This document shows, piece by piece, positions 11,227-22,605 of a DNA stretch of 64,000 bases. The stretch covers positions 109,381,283 through 109,445,282 of the forward strand of contig NC_081406.1 in assembly GCF_030272615.1 (NCBI RefSeq), in the 5' to 3' direction. Position 1 is the stretch's first letter; every line of letters begins with the position of its first letter. The translations under genes were made by a program, and so were the position numbers. Below the pieces are notes generated by a model, which did not search any database, was not told the origin of the DNA, and saw only the letters and a program-made list of their open reading frames with translations. Origin of the DNA: Cryptomeria japonica (lineage: Eukaryota > Streptophyta > Pinopsida > Cupressales > Cupressaceae).

Positions 11227-12328
11227 GTGAAACTTGTAAATTTGACAATTTAAAGTTTGAGTTTGCAATTTTTGTTGCATTTCAATGGATGATATCTTGA
11301 CTTGACTTACAAACACAAAATTTAGATTGTATTTTTGTCCCAAAGGAAACATAAATTGTATGTTCAAGAATATTTAAAGAAAGCCCAAGTTTTCATGGGT
11401 TTTGAACAATTGAAAACACATAATTCAACCTATCCTAAGGAGATTGGCTTCATTATTAGTTCTTAGCCCACACTTGGTACCCTGTCAGCTCACATAGCCT
11501 TGTCACCTCCTAAAGGGTGACCATGTTTTTGCCCTTGTGAGAGCTTGTGGAGTCCCATTATGAGCCTAGCAATAAGGTCTCAAAAGGGGAGTTCGCACAT
11601 ATGATCAAGAGGGACATATAGTGAGTATCTTAAGGAGACAATCTTCCCCCTTCATGCACTAAGAATTTAATAATGTTCAGAGGTAAACCAGGTAGCTTCT
11701 AATTTTAATTGGAACTAGTAAGGGATCCGTTCTGTGTGTCAGGGTATAAACTCAATTAACAGGTCTCCCAGCTTTGAAAACAAAGGTTTGATATACCCGA
11801 AGGTACAAAGGAGATCTATTCCTGAGCAATGTCGTTGACTTGATTTTCTTCAACTCACGTTTATTTTATAGTGGGTTGGAGTACTTGGCGTTAACCGTTC
11901 CCACTTGGGTCATTCTCCTCTCACCGACCTTAATGGCTTTGGCCTTATAGGCTCCTTGGGAGGGCAGGCCCGCTAAAGATATGCACCATTGAAAGAAAAA
12001 AATGAGTCTAGCTTTCTAATCGCCTAAGAAAGGTGAGAGCATACTCTCCTATCATCAAAACACATAAGACATGTTTGATCATTTTAATTGTAATTAGTCT
12101 ATGTGCCTAATTTAAGAAAAATAAGTGCAAAATCCCGCGGCTGCAAACAAAGTTAGTAGTTTATATTGCATTCTTTGATGACGAAATGGTTTATGCCTTC
12201 GGTCTCTCACAGCGAAATAAGTACCGACAAAACTAATAATCTACAAATTAGGTTCAGGAAAATGACAGTCCGGAAGTAGAATTAAGAAATGCAAAATACA
12301 ACATTTGAAAAATCAATAAAAAACTGAA

Positions 12329-12538
12329 AACATCATCCGATTGACCAAGAACGCCATCATATGTGTCAAGAATGTTGTCAAATTGACCCAAAATGCTATT
12401 CTGCATACTAGAAATGCTACAGAATTGACCAAAAACATTGTTAAACCGATTGAAAATACTGTCAAATATACCATAAATGCTATAGGACATACCAAAAATG
12501 CTAAGATATAGACTGAAAATGCTAAAACAGAAAAAAAA
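12329..12538. repeat. 21-bp minisatellite block 2 (about 10 units)
   Basis: Diverged 21-bp units such as 'aatgctattctgcatactaga' and 'aatgctataggacataccaaa'. The shared core 'gactgaaaatgct' resembles 'gactgaaagtgcg' in block 1, so both blocks probably come from one ancestral array. Confidence 0.85.
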
Positions 12539-12717
12539 ACCATAAAAACAGAGTTGAGAAATCTCCCATAAACGTCATTTGAGGTGCTGGGACACTACAA
12601 TAGAGACCAAGAACGCGATTCGAGAGCTCGAGAGAGCTAATATGCACACCAAAAGAGCTAATCAACATGTCAATGAAATTTCCTACAAGCAAACTTGTTA
12701 AAGATGAAAGGGGCTAG

Positions 12718-12738
12718 GCCCCATGGTGGGCGCCAATT
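12718..12738 (-). other. Primer-binding site of Gypsy F
   Basis: The minus strand reads TTGGCGCCCACCATGGGG just after the LTR boundary. This is the common start 'TGGCGCC' plus a G-rich tail of Gypsy elements of the Tat/Athila branch. It fixes F as running leftwards. Confidence 0.8.
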
Positions 12739-12740
12739 AA

Positions 12741-13787
12741 TGTGATGCTAAAAATGTGGTAAATAGAAAAGAATACACATATAATGAGACAATAAAACAT
12801 AATGAAAATCTTAATTGAAAACTAAATTAAAGATGCAAACCATAAGCCTTCCTTGATATGTCCCATTTTCCTCTATTCTTGAGGACCTTGAAGGTGTTGG
12901 ATTGATTGGCTCTCAGCGGAGCAATAACCTCCAAAGTGGCAACTCAAGAGTTGAGTAGCTACTTGATCATGATTGATTATAAAAATGATATGAAATACAT
13001 GTTCTAAGAAACTAGATTAACATGCTATGATTAATCCAAAATTTTAATTAGTAGATGATTGAAATGAAAATTCCTATACTAATGATGCTAAAACTATGAA
13101 TGCCAGGGATCCTCATTGCTCCAAAATGGGGGATATTTATAGGAATTCCAAGGCCAACATTGAGGTGGCAGGAATCGAACGTCCAGATTTGATCTAAAGA
13201 TATCAAGGGCCAAGATTGAGGAAGTTGGAGAAGAGGTTGGAGGAAGGGACACTTGTCATCTCTGTGGTGACAAGTGTCAAGGAACCTTGCTCATGAGAGG
13301 GAAAGTGTCCAAGGGAGGAGACATGTGGCAAAAGTGCCATGTGTCTCAAGGGAGGAATATCCACACCATAGGGGGTTAGGATAAGGAGGTTAGGATGTGC
13401 AAGATAGGATAGGTTTAGTTAGACCTTAGGATTAGATAGAATGAGTTAGGTTAGGGGATGGTTAGGTTAGGTGGTTAAAAGTTAGGAGCCATGTGCTCAT
13501 TTGAATTTAGAAATTCAAATAATTTGGAAAATGATAATTAATCTCAACAAACTTGAGTTTGTTAATTTTAATTAGGGATTAGAAGAATTGATTTAGATGG
13601 GGGGATGATTAATTAATCAAAAGGGATATGAAATGAACTATATAAATAAATCATGTAGATTTATTTACTAGTAGATGAATTGAGAAATTAATCAAATTGC
13701 TCGTGAATTCAATTAATTGGGAATGGGGATTAATCAAATAACTTCGTATTTAATTAACTATCTTCAAACCATTTTTAGGTGTATACA
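12741..13787 (-). repeat. 5' LTR of Gypsy F
   Basis: On the plus strand it runs from TGTGATGCTAAAAATG to TTAGGTGTATACA, about 1047 bases with TG...CA ends. Read on the minus strand it starts TGTATACACCTAAAAATGG, close to the TGTAGACACCTAAAA start of LTR L at 43.3 kb. Its PBS-side end is next to the PBS. A minus-strand TATA-like box is at 13133-13142. The 3' LTR partner lies outside the window. Confidence 0.82.
13133..13142 (-). promoter_or_regulatory. TATA-like box in LTR F
   Basis: The minus strand reads CTATAAATAT, in the same relative setting as the CTATAAATAG boxes in LTR L and the LTR near 63.4 kb. Confidence 0.5.
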
Positions 13788-14184
13788 ATAACCAGACATT
13801 AGGAGATGTTATTTTCTCAGTTCCTAATCTTCCAGATGTAATTTGAATCTATTTGTAAGGTAGTGAGTCTTCCCAGGGTTGTAGCCCTTTGTTGTTCTTG
13901 AGCAGTGAGCTCTAGGCAGTGTGCATGAATGCATGTGCATTCCCCATTATAATATTTCATATACTTCTAACAGGGTATCATCATATTGTGGGTAGGTTCC
14001 CACTGTGGTTTTTCCCTTGACTGGGTTTTCCACATAAAAAATATTGGTGTTATGTGTGTTCATATTGAGTTGTTGATTCATGCTTTCACTATTAATTATC
14101 ATATTTGAGATTTAAGAAAGTTGTTGTAAGATTTGCAGACAACTGATTCACACCCCCTCTTAGTTGTCTACCCTATTTTCATCA
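13788..14184 (+). mobile_element. Copia-type LTR remnant G (3' part)
   Basis: Contains the Copia LTR 3' blocks: 'gagcagtgagctctagg', then 'gtggtttttcccttgactgg' near 14005-14025, and the pre-terminal 'ctgattcacaccccctctta' near 14144-14163. It probably ends at TTTTCATCA (14184). It starts abruptly at the end of LTR F, so F inserted into it and the rest of G lies left of the window. Confidence 0.65.
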
Positions 14185-15207
14185 TTGTCTTAGTCAAATT
14201 CCCTTTTTTGGTGATTTCCACCTCCATAAATAGTTGATGTAATATTGGAATGTGTGTGTGCCCTAGAATCTCATGTGTTTGTAAGATCCTAATGAGCTAG
14301 AATGCAAAACTAGGATTATAACCCATGCTTGGAGTAAAAACCTAAATTAACTTAATGTAAATGTAAATTCGTCAAATCACAAATACAATACGGATCTAAA
14401 GAAATAATGTAAATTTGAAAACAAGTGATGTGAAACTCACATAGAGATATGAAAATAACATAAAACCATACCAAACCCTAAGGGAGAGGTACAAGCCAAT
14501 CAACAGCCGGTGATCTCCTTATTATTCTTCAATATCTCCAATGCTTCAGTTGATGATGAAAATGGTTGATGAAGACTTGATGAATGCTCGATTCCCTGAT
14601 TATAGACTTCACATAAACTTGTACTTTCACTTCACAAGAGGTCTCCTTCAATTGCTAGAGAGTGGATCCTTCAAATGAGAAAAGGAAAGGTTATATATAT
14701 TAAACCCTAACTTTATTTTTGATGAAAGGCTGGCCTAGATTTGATATATTTTCGTACAAAGGAATGTTTAAATATTACAATACCGCCAAAACATGACCCC
14801 AAAATTTAGGGAGAAAAGTCGAGACCATGGTGCCGCACCATGGTTCAGCCAACTTTTTTCTATTTTTTTAGGGATGCAAGGTATCGTGATGACAAATTTA
14901 ATTCTAGCTCGGTGCAAAAATCCAAGGTGTTTATATATGTGAAATCGAGCCTTGAAAGTCAAAATAAGACTTATGACGACTTAAATATTAATTGATTAAA
15001 GAAGACAAAATAAAAAGGGGCATACTTAGGGTTTAGGGCCCAATTTTATAATGTGTAGAATGATGAGAGAGGAATTTAGACTTAATTAAATTCTTAAAGG
15101 AATGTTGAAAATGCAAAATGCAACACACTAAGATGGGTGCTAACCTAAGCATAGAATTGTACAACCCTAATTAAGGGTGTACAATTTATGACACTATAGT
15201 GACAACA
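14185..15207 (+). repeat. Probable 5' LTR (and flank) of Gypsy E
   Basis: AT-rich, no coding frame. It has a TATA-like 'ttatatatattaaa' at 14691-14704 on the plus strand and ends '...gtgacaaca' followed by a PBS-like 'tctgacacgctcgatgggac' (15211-15230), the pattern seen after Gypsy LTRs. The LTR start is not certain; TGATGTAATATTGG near 14233 is one candidate. No second copy is in the window, so the boundary cannot be proved by pairing. Confidence 0.5.
14824..14844. repeat. Perfect 10-bp palindrome in LTR E
   Basis: ACCATGGTGC, one base, GCACCATGGT. It could form a hairpin or bind a dimeric protein; function unknown. Confidence 0.85.
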
Positions 15208-15372
15208 GTTTCTGACACGCTCGATGGGACTTGATGGGACTAAATTTCAACCTTTATACTAAGGATTTTGTGTTTCTCTTAGCATCTTAGCCTTTGGATG
15301 CATTCATTCTTCAAGCACTTGGTGACCCTGATCACGAATCCGATGTCATGTTCATGACCTATTATCTATTTC

Positions 15373-16943
15373 ATGCCCATAATTCATACAAGCGCATCTT
15401 TTAGAGAACCTCTAGAGGTGATATCCAATCTTCAAAACTCTTATTTTCAAGTTCTAGAAGACAAAGAGGTAGACCTTCACTATCACCAGTTAGGGGTGTT
15501 AAGTTTGCAAGCATTCCATCACCCAAGTCTCGTTTACCCCTCCATTTGTAAGGCCGTTGAAATCTAGGGCTCCCACTACTCATATCAATAGACCATATTC
15601 TCATATGACCAAAAATCAAGTTTTTGTTACCTTTAGTGGGGGGAGTCCTCTCATTTTATCCCAAACAAATGATATACCAGTGGTTGCATTAAAGAGTATA
15701 CCCTATTTCACTGGTGAAACAACTACTACTCCTATAGAGCATATTCAAGACATTGCAAACACTTGCTCAATCTATAATGTCATTGAGGATGATGTTGTTG
15801 TTAGACTCTTGGTCACATCCTTGAAAGGAAAATCATTGTAGTGGTACTGGGGATTGTAGCCTAACTCCATTCATAGTTGGGATGAGTTAGGGGAGAAGTT
15901 GTGTGAACAATTTTAAGATTAAAGTGATTAGCTATCACTTGTTGAACAACTAATTACAATCAAGAGGGAACCTCATGAATTCGTGGGAGACTTCAACTTC
16001 AGATTCCAAAAGACATGGGATAGAATCCCTATTCTAGTAAAACCATCTTCCAACCATGCCTTCTTGTATTATCTAAGAGCTCTCAATAGTGATGTAGCTA
16101 TCATGATACAATCAATAGGCATAATTTCTCTACCTAATGTATATGGTATAGTCATAAGAGCAAAAAATTGTTTAACAGAAGCTAGGAAGATATCTCCAAG
16201 GTGACTAATACCTCTATTCCTAGAAGCTCCTACCCAATAGCCCACTTTAGCTCCTATTCTTGTCGCATCTACAAGTCATCCATCCACATCCGCTTCATCC
16301 TCAAAAAAGATCCATGAGGTCAAGACTCTATTGCAAAACTTTGGCAATGAGTTGGTGACATTAAAGAGGCAACAAGCTCAATATAGTAGGCCTTATCAAA
16401 CACAAAATTAGAATTACTAGTATAATAGGCCAACTTTTCAAGGGTAAAACCAATGGAGTCATGCTAGGCCCTTGAATAGTGTGAACCCTACAGTTGCAAT
16501 AACTCAAAGGAAATAGTTCCATGTAGAACAATCTCACCCAAGAGTATGATGGGGGTCAACCATGCAATCAACCACACAATCAAATTGTATGACAAAATGA
16601 AGAGTTTGTACAGGCTCTAGTAGTGTAGAATGGGCCAACCACCTTCGACCAACAATATGATCCAAATCAACCAAGTGTTAGCAATCAAGCTCATATACAA
16701 GGAGATTCTACTTTTTTCAATTGGTAAGAAGTAGAATTTTGTGGTATAAACTAGACAAGTGGTGATGCTATGGTATAATAAACGACATAAAAAGGAGGTA
16801 AGTAGAAGGTGCCACACCTTTACATGAACCCAAACTTCAATGCCCAAAGAAGCTATCTAGGATACAAGTAACAATACTATTCAAGGGAGCAAGTGGCATG
16901 AGGAGCCTCAGGTCACCCTAAGAACATGAATAGACCTTACTAC
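15373..16943 (+). pseudogene. gag: Gypsy E gag, broken and cut by element I
   Basis: The best part is 15557-16204. 'SIPYFTGETTTTPIEHIQDI' and 'KGKSLWYWGL'-like text, with a stop where Gln or Trp is expected, match the Retrotrans_gag fold. 'EFVGDFNFRFQKTWDRIPILV' continues it near 15980-16045 (given here as a landmark only). The stretch 16211-16943 is rich in Gln, Asn, Pro and Tyr and has many stops. It reads as the low-complexity tail of gag and ends '...NMNRPYY' at 16943, where LTR I begins. The upstream frame 15373-15567 may be the N-terminus in another phase; I am unsure of the true start. Gag of E resumes near 23.66 kb. Confidence 0.72.
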
Positions 16944-17105
16944 TGTAGCATCCTAAAATTTTACCCCTTTACAATTTTGATTGCATTTGGGTGCTTACCA
17001 TATAATTTAGGCTTGACTAGGACCTGATTTTGCTCACACCATGCAAATATGACCTCATACATCAACTTGGCCCCTTATCCTAGCCCCCAAAATGGGTAGG
17101 ACTAG

Positions 17106-17147
17106 GGCGTGGTGCCTTGGTCCTTAATAGGACCAGGGCGCCATGCC
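17106..17147 (+). repeat. 19-bp hairpin in LTR I
   Basis: Arms 17106-17124 and 17129-17147 pair over 19 positions with a 4-base loop (TAAT), including three G-T pairs. The copy in the 3' LTR near 22.79 kb is partly decayed. Confidence 0.85.
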
Positions 17148-17264
17148 TTGGTCGACCCTATTTGGGACCTCCTTTAAACCCTTTTTCCATTTCAAAAATT
17201 GAGCGGGAAACTGAGCCCCTTGTTGACTCATGTCAGAGAATTAATATGTTTTTCGATTGACAGG

Positions 17265-17274
17265 TATAAAAAGG
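17265..17274 (+). promoter_or_regulatory. TATA box in 5' LTR of element I
   Basis: TATAAAAAGG; the 3' LTR has TATAAAAGG at the matching place (22944-22952). Its conservation in both LTRs and its setting support a pol II promoter. Confidence 0.7.
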
Positions 17275-18218
17275 AGGCTTTACCCTCTCATTTTGACACA
17301 AAAACACAACCCGATACACACATAAAATTCAATTCAATATTAATCAATCAAGAATTAAAGTCAAGTGAGCAAGCAATCAATCTTCCTCAAGCATTGGAGC
17401 AACAATAAGGTCAAGATTCAAGCATTGGTGTTGACATTCATGTTCCATGTTGTTGAAGACTTCATAAAACCCTAATTCAATATGGAGACAAACAAAAATT
17501 CACAAGGAGGTATATCAAATTTGCATTTTTAGTCATTATTCAACATCTCCTTCAAAAGGAGAATCTTCCTTTACAACAATTCAATTATCTTTTATCTCTA
17601 TTTCATGGTTAATTCCAAAATTGGGGTTTGAATTAGGCAAACCCCTATTCCCAACCTATTTCCCCTTATTTCTATGTGCAAGAAGAAGGTACAAAGCTAC
17701 AATCTTCAAGATAAGAATTATTTGTAGTGGCGAATCAATCCCCCATTAGAGTGTAAAAAGTTCGGAGGACTGGGGCGACGAGCACCATGATCTCGACAAA
17801 TCAAGAGCTCCTTCAGGGATCAAATCAGAATATACTTATACTTCTCATTTCTAGGTTGGTGGCCCTATCCCGCATTTTTAGCTTTCTATTCTTATGTTTT
17901 TACTTTTATTTTTAGTACTTTTACCCTAATTTCAACAATTCAAATTACAAAAGAAGTCAAACAAATTCAAATTTTCAATTTTAGATCCAATTTCAAATTA
18001 ATTTTTAAAAATTAAGAGGTTATTTTCACAAAGCCCTAATTTTTAAAAATTTAAATTTACTAGTGGATTTCATTTATCTTTTCAAAATAACAAATGAATT
18101 TGCTTAATTAATTAAACAATCATTTTTACAAAATTTTGCATTGTTTGATTATTTTAAAGTTCAATTTCCAAATTTCAAATTTTAACTTTCAACATTCAAA
18201 TTTCCAAATTTCCCTCAT

Positions 18219-20024
18219 TTGTGTGTGAGTTTTACTACTATTAGTCCAACCTATAATATCCCAATGAGAAGAAGTTGTAGAATTAAGGCTTTCCAAGGTT
18301 TAATTACCAAGGATATGGAGCCTAATTTGGATAACTTGTTCCATGAGGATGTTGGTGGTCATTCCAATCCTACAAATGATCCTATTTATCTTCATTCTTT
18401 CCCTAATACTCATGATGTGGATGATTCACTAACTAGGGTTTCCATTGACCAATTGGTGAAGATTGATAATCAATTTGAAAATCTTCAATAATGGACAAGT
18501 CAAGAATACCTAGAAAGTGAGGCTCAACCATTGATTTAAGGATTGAAAAGAATGGTTGAAAGTGATAAACTTGGTTTTGATTTTTTGGGTGGTATTGCTC
18601 ATATTTTTTATACTAATATTATGCCTATGAAGAGTTGTGCTGAAGTACTTGGTTATACATAGCCTCCTAGTCAAGTTAATCAGTTCATTCCTATGACTAC
18701 TCCTATGGCTAGTATTCCCACCTTTACATCTAACATCAAGGCTACCTCTACACAAAATGCTATACCCACACAGGTTAGTTTAAGGGGAAACTCCTCTAAT
18801 AATAATTCCTTTGTCCCTCCTCTTGTGAGTCTTCCATTTGTTGTAAAATCATCTCCCATACCTACCTACAATAGTGTTCCACCTCCTTATTCCCAACCTT
18901 TACCATCATACAACAAGTTACTCCCCCTTCTTGATCCAACATGCCCAATTTTAATCCATCCACTGAAGCTGCCATCAATAATCTAGCACAAATTGTGTCT
19001 TCCTTACAACAACAAATAGCTTCCATGAATCAATCTAAGTATAATGTGCCCACATTTGATGTGCGGCCCCATTATCCAATGACATTTTCCGTGTTATCCC
19101 TCCTAAACATGTGGAAGTCCCTCAATTGGAGCTTTATAATGGATAAGGTGATCCTTTAACTCATGTGAAAATATTTCAAACTTTGTGTAGTGACTTTTCT
19201 CATGACCAAAGACTTTTGGCTAAACTATATACGAGAATTATTAGGGATAAAGCTTTGCAATGGTATTGGTATTTGCCTCCTTATTCGATTACTTCATTTC
19301 AACAATTGGGTAATACTTTCATTCAATAATTTCACAGTAATACTGGTCCTAAGATTACTTTGGCTGATTTGATGCATTGTAAGCAAGGTGTTAAAGAAAA
19401 ATTGATTAATTTTATTGGTAGATATAAACATTTATATTCACAAATTGCTTTTCTTGTGCCTGATCAAGATATTAAAATAATTTTCATTTCTAATTTGCAA
19501 AAAGATATTAGAGATAGACTTCTCTTTTATGAGTTTACTTCTTTTATGCTGTTGTGCACAATACTTCACAATTATCACCTTACCGTGAGTCAATTGGAAC
19601 AATCTCCTTCAATGGCTCCGACTGATGAAATTAAAAGTGCTCAAAAACCTTTTGTGAAGTTCAAACCGATTAAGGGATTCATCAAGTTCAATGACAACAA
19701 CAACACTCAAGTAACAGCTGCAACAACATGTATGTCTCCTTTGTCCAAGTATTTTAGAAAAAAAACCACTCCTCTTAATGAATATTTGCATAGTATTATG
19801 ATGCAATTGTTACAAAGGAATGTGTTGAATCTTCCCCCTATTAAACCACTTGATACATCAAAGCCTTTGTCACCTAACTTTGATTCCAAATATTTTTGTC
19901 AATATCATCATCAACTTGGTCATAAAATTAAAAAGTGTTATTCCTTAAGAATTAAGATTCAAGACTTGATTGATAACAATACCATATGTATGGCTAGTGT
20001 GAATGATAAAGGAAAAAATATGTA
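18219..20024 (+). pseudogene. gag: Gag of element I, broken
   Basis: A low-complexity N-terminal part (18219-18990) is rich in Pro, Ser, Thr and Asn. The capsid segment near 19110-19560 reads 'LELYNGKGDPLTHVKIFQ' and then 'ALQWYWYLPPYSITSFQQL', with the usual Retrotrans_gag spacing, and 'KLINFIGRYKHLYSQI'. Near 19885-19930 a finger-like 'YFCQYHHQLGHKIKKCYSLR' has the pattern CX2HX4HX4C, as in gag of F. Stops and frame changes are common; the longest clean run is 19360-20025. The segment 17970-18218 before it is AT-rich leader without a gene. Confidence 0.75.
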
Positions 20025-20409
20025 GCTCCTCCAAATCAAAATCTTCAAATTTTCACTAATCCTTTACCTTCCCATTCCACTAATGTGATTGAGACTGATC
20101 ATCTTTCCTTCTCTCCTACTGATCTTGGCCTTGAGTCTAATAATGTGGTGAACCTCATTGATAAAATTGAACCTCCTAAGGACTTATCTCATTCTGTCGA
20201 AGATGATGCGTGGAGTGACAACCTATCAAGTGGGTAACTCAACGTGGCCAAGAGTTAGTAGAATTAACTCTCGGGCTGGTTTTTTGAGTGGAACACATGA
20301 GTATTCAAGTCGATTCAATACGCAGGTAGCTAGGAGCTCCCGAAGCTTCTCATTTGTTGTGCACAAGCATGGGTATGGAAGAGGCTTTCTCTAAATCAAG
20401 GGATGGATG

Positions 20410-20946
20410 TCATATATGTGAATTACATTTGATCCTAGTGAAACTATAAAAGCACTCGATGGCCCATTATATATCATTGTGAGAATCAAAGACATACCCT
20501 CACGAGGGGTGCTCATTGATCCGACTTTTATGGTTAATGTTATAACCAAAGAATACCTTTTTACTTTACAATTACATCAAGTAACGTATGATAAATTTGA
20601 TGTTATAGTTAGAGTCTTTGATGGGTTGTCTTGTCCTATTGGTTCTATTACACTTCCTATTGAGGTTAGTACTAAGAGATTAAATGTTGTCTTTGCTATC
20701 ATTCCTACATCCGATCAATTGTATCGGAAGTTGGGACATCCTTGGCTCTCTTCCATGAAAGTGATTGCTTCTACTATTCATAAGTGTTTGAAATTTCTTC
20801 ACGATGATAAAATTATAATAGTTAATCATAGCATGTACCAACCTATAGAGAGACATGGAGATGTTTTTCTTGATTATTTTTGGTCCGAACATTTCCAACC
20901 TGTTCAACGTAGAAGTGATGCTCTTTTTAAATCTTATCAAAATTAG
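20410..20946 (+). pseudogene. Protease-like domain of element I
   Basis: The frame 20479-20946 includes 'GVLIDPTFMVNVITKEYL', which lines up with the LIDxGAxxNxx active-site motif of Gypsy proteases; Asp is kept but the following Gly-Ala is changed. 'HPWLSSMKVIASTIHKCLKF' lines up with the 'RPWIHxMQVxxSTxHxxLKF' motif seen in F and M. It is probably inactive. What follows, 20950-21690, is a Pro-rich and then acidic tail with stops. Confidence 0.72.
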
Positions 20947-21690
20947 AAAAATGACATGAGTTTATCCTTGAGTAAACCTAGAAATCCAACACTTAGTCTT
21001 CCTCATAGCAATAACCATATTCCTTCTCCTCAGGATAATCTCCTTCTTCCTCCTAAGGATTAACCTATTCTTCCTTTTAAGGATAAGCATATTATTCCTT
21101 CTAAGTATAGACCTATTGCTCCTCCTCATGATGGACCTGGTCTCCTTCCTACACCTTCTATTCCTCCTTTATATGTTGTGGTTCCTCCTCCTATATTTTA
21201 CAAAGGAAAGCACCCGACATCTCTTAATATCCAACTAAAAGACCTTCTCCTATGCATTCTTCTTTAAAAGAAGAAGAAAAGTCTATGCTTGTTGAACCTA
21301 AACCTCCACAACCTTTAGCTAAAACTAAATGAAATTGTTGTGCAAGAGAATGTCGATGAAGACGTCGTGCTAGGTCTCATTTATTTCTCAAAGATACCAA
21401 CTGTTGACATAACACCATTTTCTCAACCTTTTCCTAACCAAGAGGTTCAACCTAAATATCCAAGACATAAAATGATTAAGACAAATGATGGTTCAAGTTC
21501 TATTCCTATTAGAGCTTCTATCTTTGTTAATCTTGATGATGAAATAGGCGAGAATGTTGTTCATGGTAAAATTGTTGATGCTAATAATTCAAATGATGAA
21601 TATGAATATGTTGATGTTGACAATGATTTATCTAAACAATTTTTAAAAGCATTAATCCTAGCTCCTAGTAATAGACAAAGTGACTTATAA

Positions 21691-22605
21691 TTAGAGCATG
21701 GTCCTTGTTTGAAACTTGTGATAGCTCCATCTATTGTGCTCAAAGTGGTTTCTCTTACATGTTGTCCACCTTCCCAAAACAATGACGAACAAGATTGGGA
21801 GGTGGATGATTTGCATAGTTAGTTTCATTCATGTCATAGATTCTCTCTCTCTCTCTCTCTCTCCTCTCTTGCTTGTTTGTGACCTTCCTCTATCTGTCTC
21901 TCAATTGTTTTAATTGTTGTCCCTAGTGTTGTCTACTTGAGGATGATGCAAAGCATTGAGATCTCTTTTTGTCTCTCCCATGTTGACTCAAAAGACACAT
22001 GTGCCCTTCTTCCATGGTGGTTTTGCTTTATTTGGCGGATGAGGATAATTATATGAAAATTTATAAATATACATGATATAAATTATTTCTCATAAAAAGC
22101 ATACTGACCCCATAGTTAAGTAAAACCATTCCATGTTTTATGTCTTGTGATCATCATCCTTTGATTTTTCCTTTCTTGGGGGAATCTTATTGTGATAACA
22201 TGCTTGTCTTTTTGGGTGTATCCTACCTTAAAGCAATTTCTCCCGATGAGGCGTACACAATCGCTTTAATGTGGGGGAATACACTCCACTCAATGATCTC
22301 TCTTTTGCATATCTCGATACTTAAGTTACTTAGTGAACTTAGTCTTTTGCTTCGTAATTTTGGTATTTTTCTTTTCATGACTCATAGTAAGAGAGCCTTA
22401 CTAGGCTTGTAGTCATGATTTTCTCTCTCTATTTCCTTCATGATGTCCCTTTTATCTTGTTATCGAAGTTGTAAGATCCTAAAGTCCACTGGGGGGTTGG
22501 TATATCTTGCCTCCTTGGTGACTTGTTGAAAGTTTTTCAATGTGAATCCTTGTACTTTACTGAGAGTATAATTGAATTCATACTCCCACTAAAGTAGGGG
22601 TTAAA
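21691..22605 (+). other. 3' region of element I, no gene seen
   Basis: Contains a CT microsatellite at about 21841-21865 and short frames I cannot assign. It ends with purine-rich 'actaaagtaggggttaaa' just before the 3' LTR, a plausible polypurine tract. Confidence 0.6.

Larger units (their letters stand above)
10446..12717 (-). other. Leader region of Gypsy F with minisatellites
   Basis: About 2.3 kb between the PBS of F (near 12.73 kb) and its gag. I find no convincing gene. It holds two blocks of 21-bp tandem repeats (listed separately). Open frames over the first block encode only the 7-residue repeat and are not genes. A long leader of this kind is known in Tat-like Gypsy elements; that this one was transcribed is inference. 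Confidence 0.6.
16944..17969 (+). repeat. 5' LTR of element I
   Basis: Begins TGTAGCATCCTAAAATTTTACC. Similarity to 22606-23646 holds up to '...gtcaaacaaattca'. It contains TATAAAAAGG at 17265-17274 and a 19-bp hairpin at 17106-17147. The 3' end is approximate. Confidence 0.75.

Noticed and set aside
10862-11367. Frames encoding a 7-residue repeat (such as FGPNSRT)
   Set aside because: Any frame stays open over a 21-bp tandem repeat; no start or conserved neighbour supports a protein.
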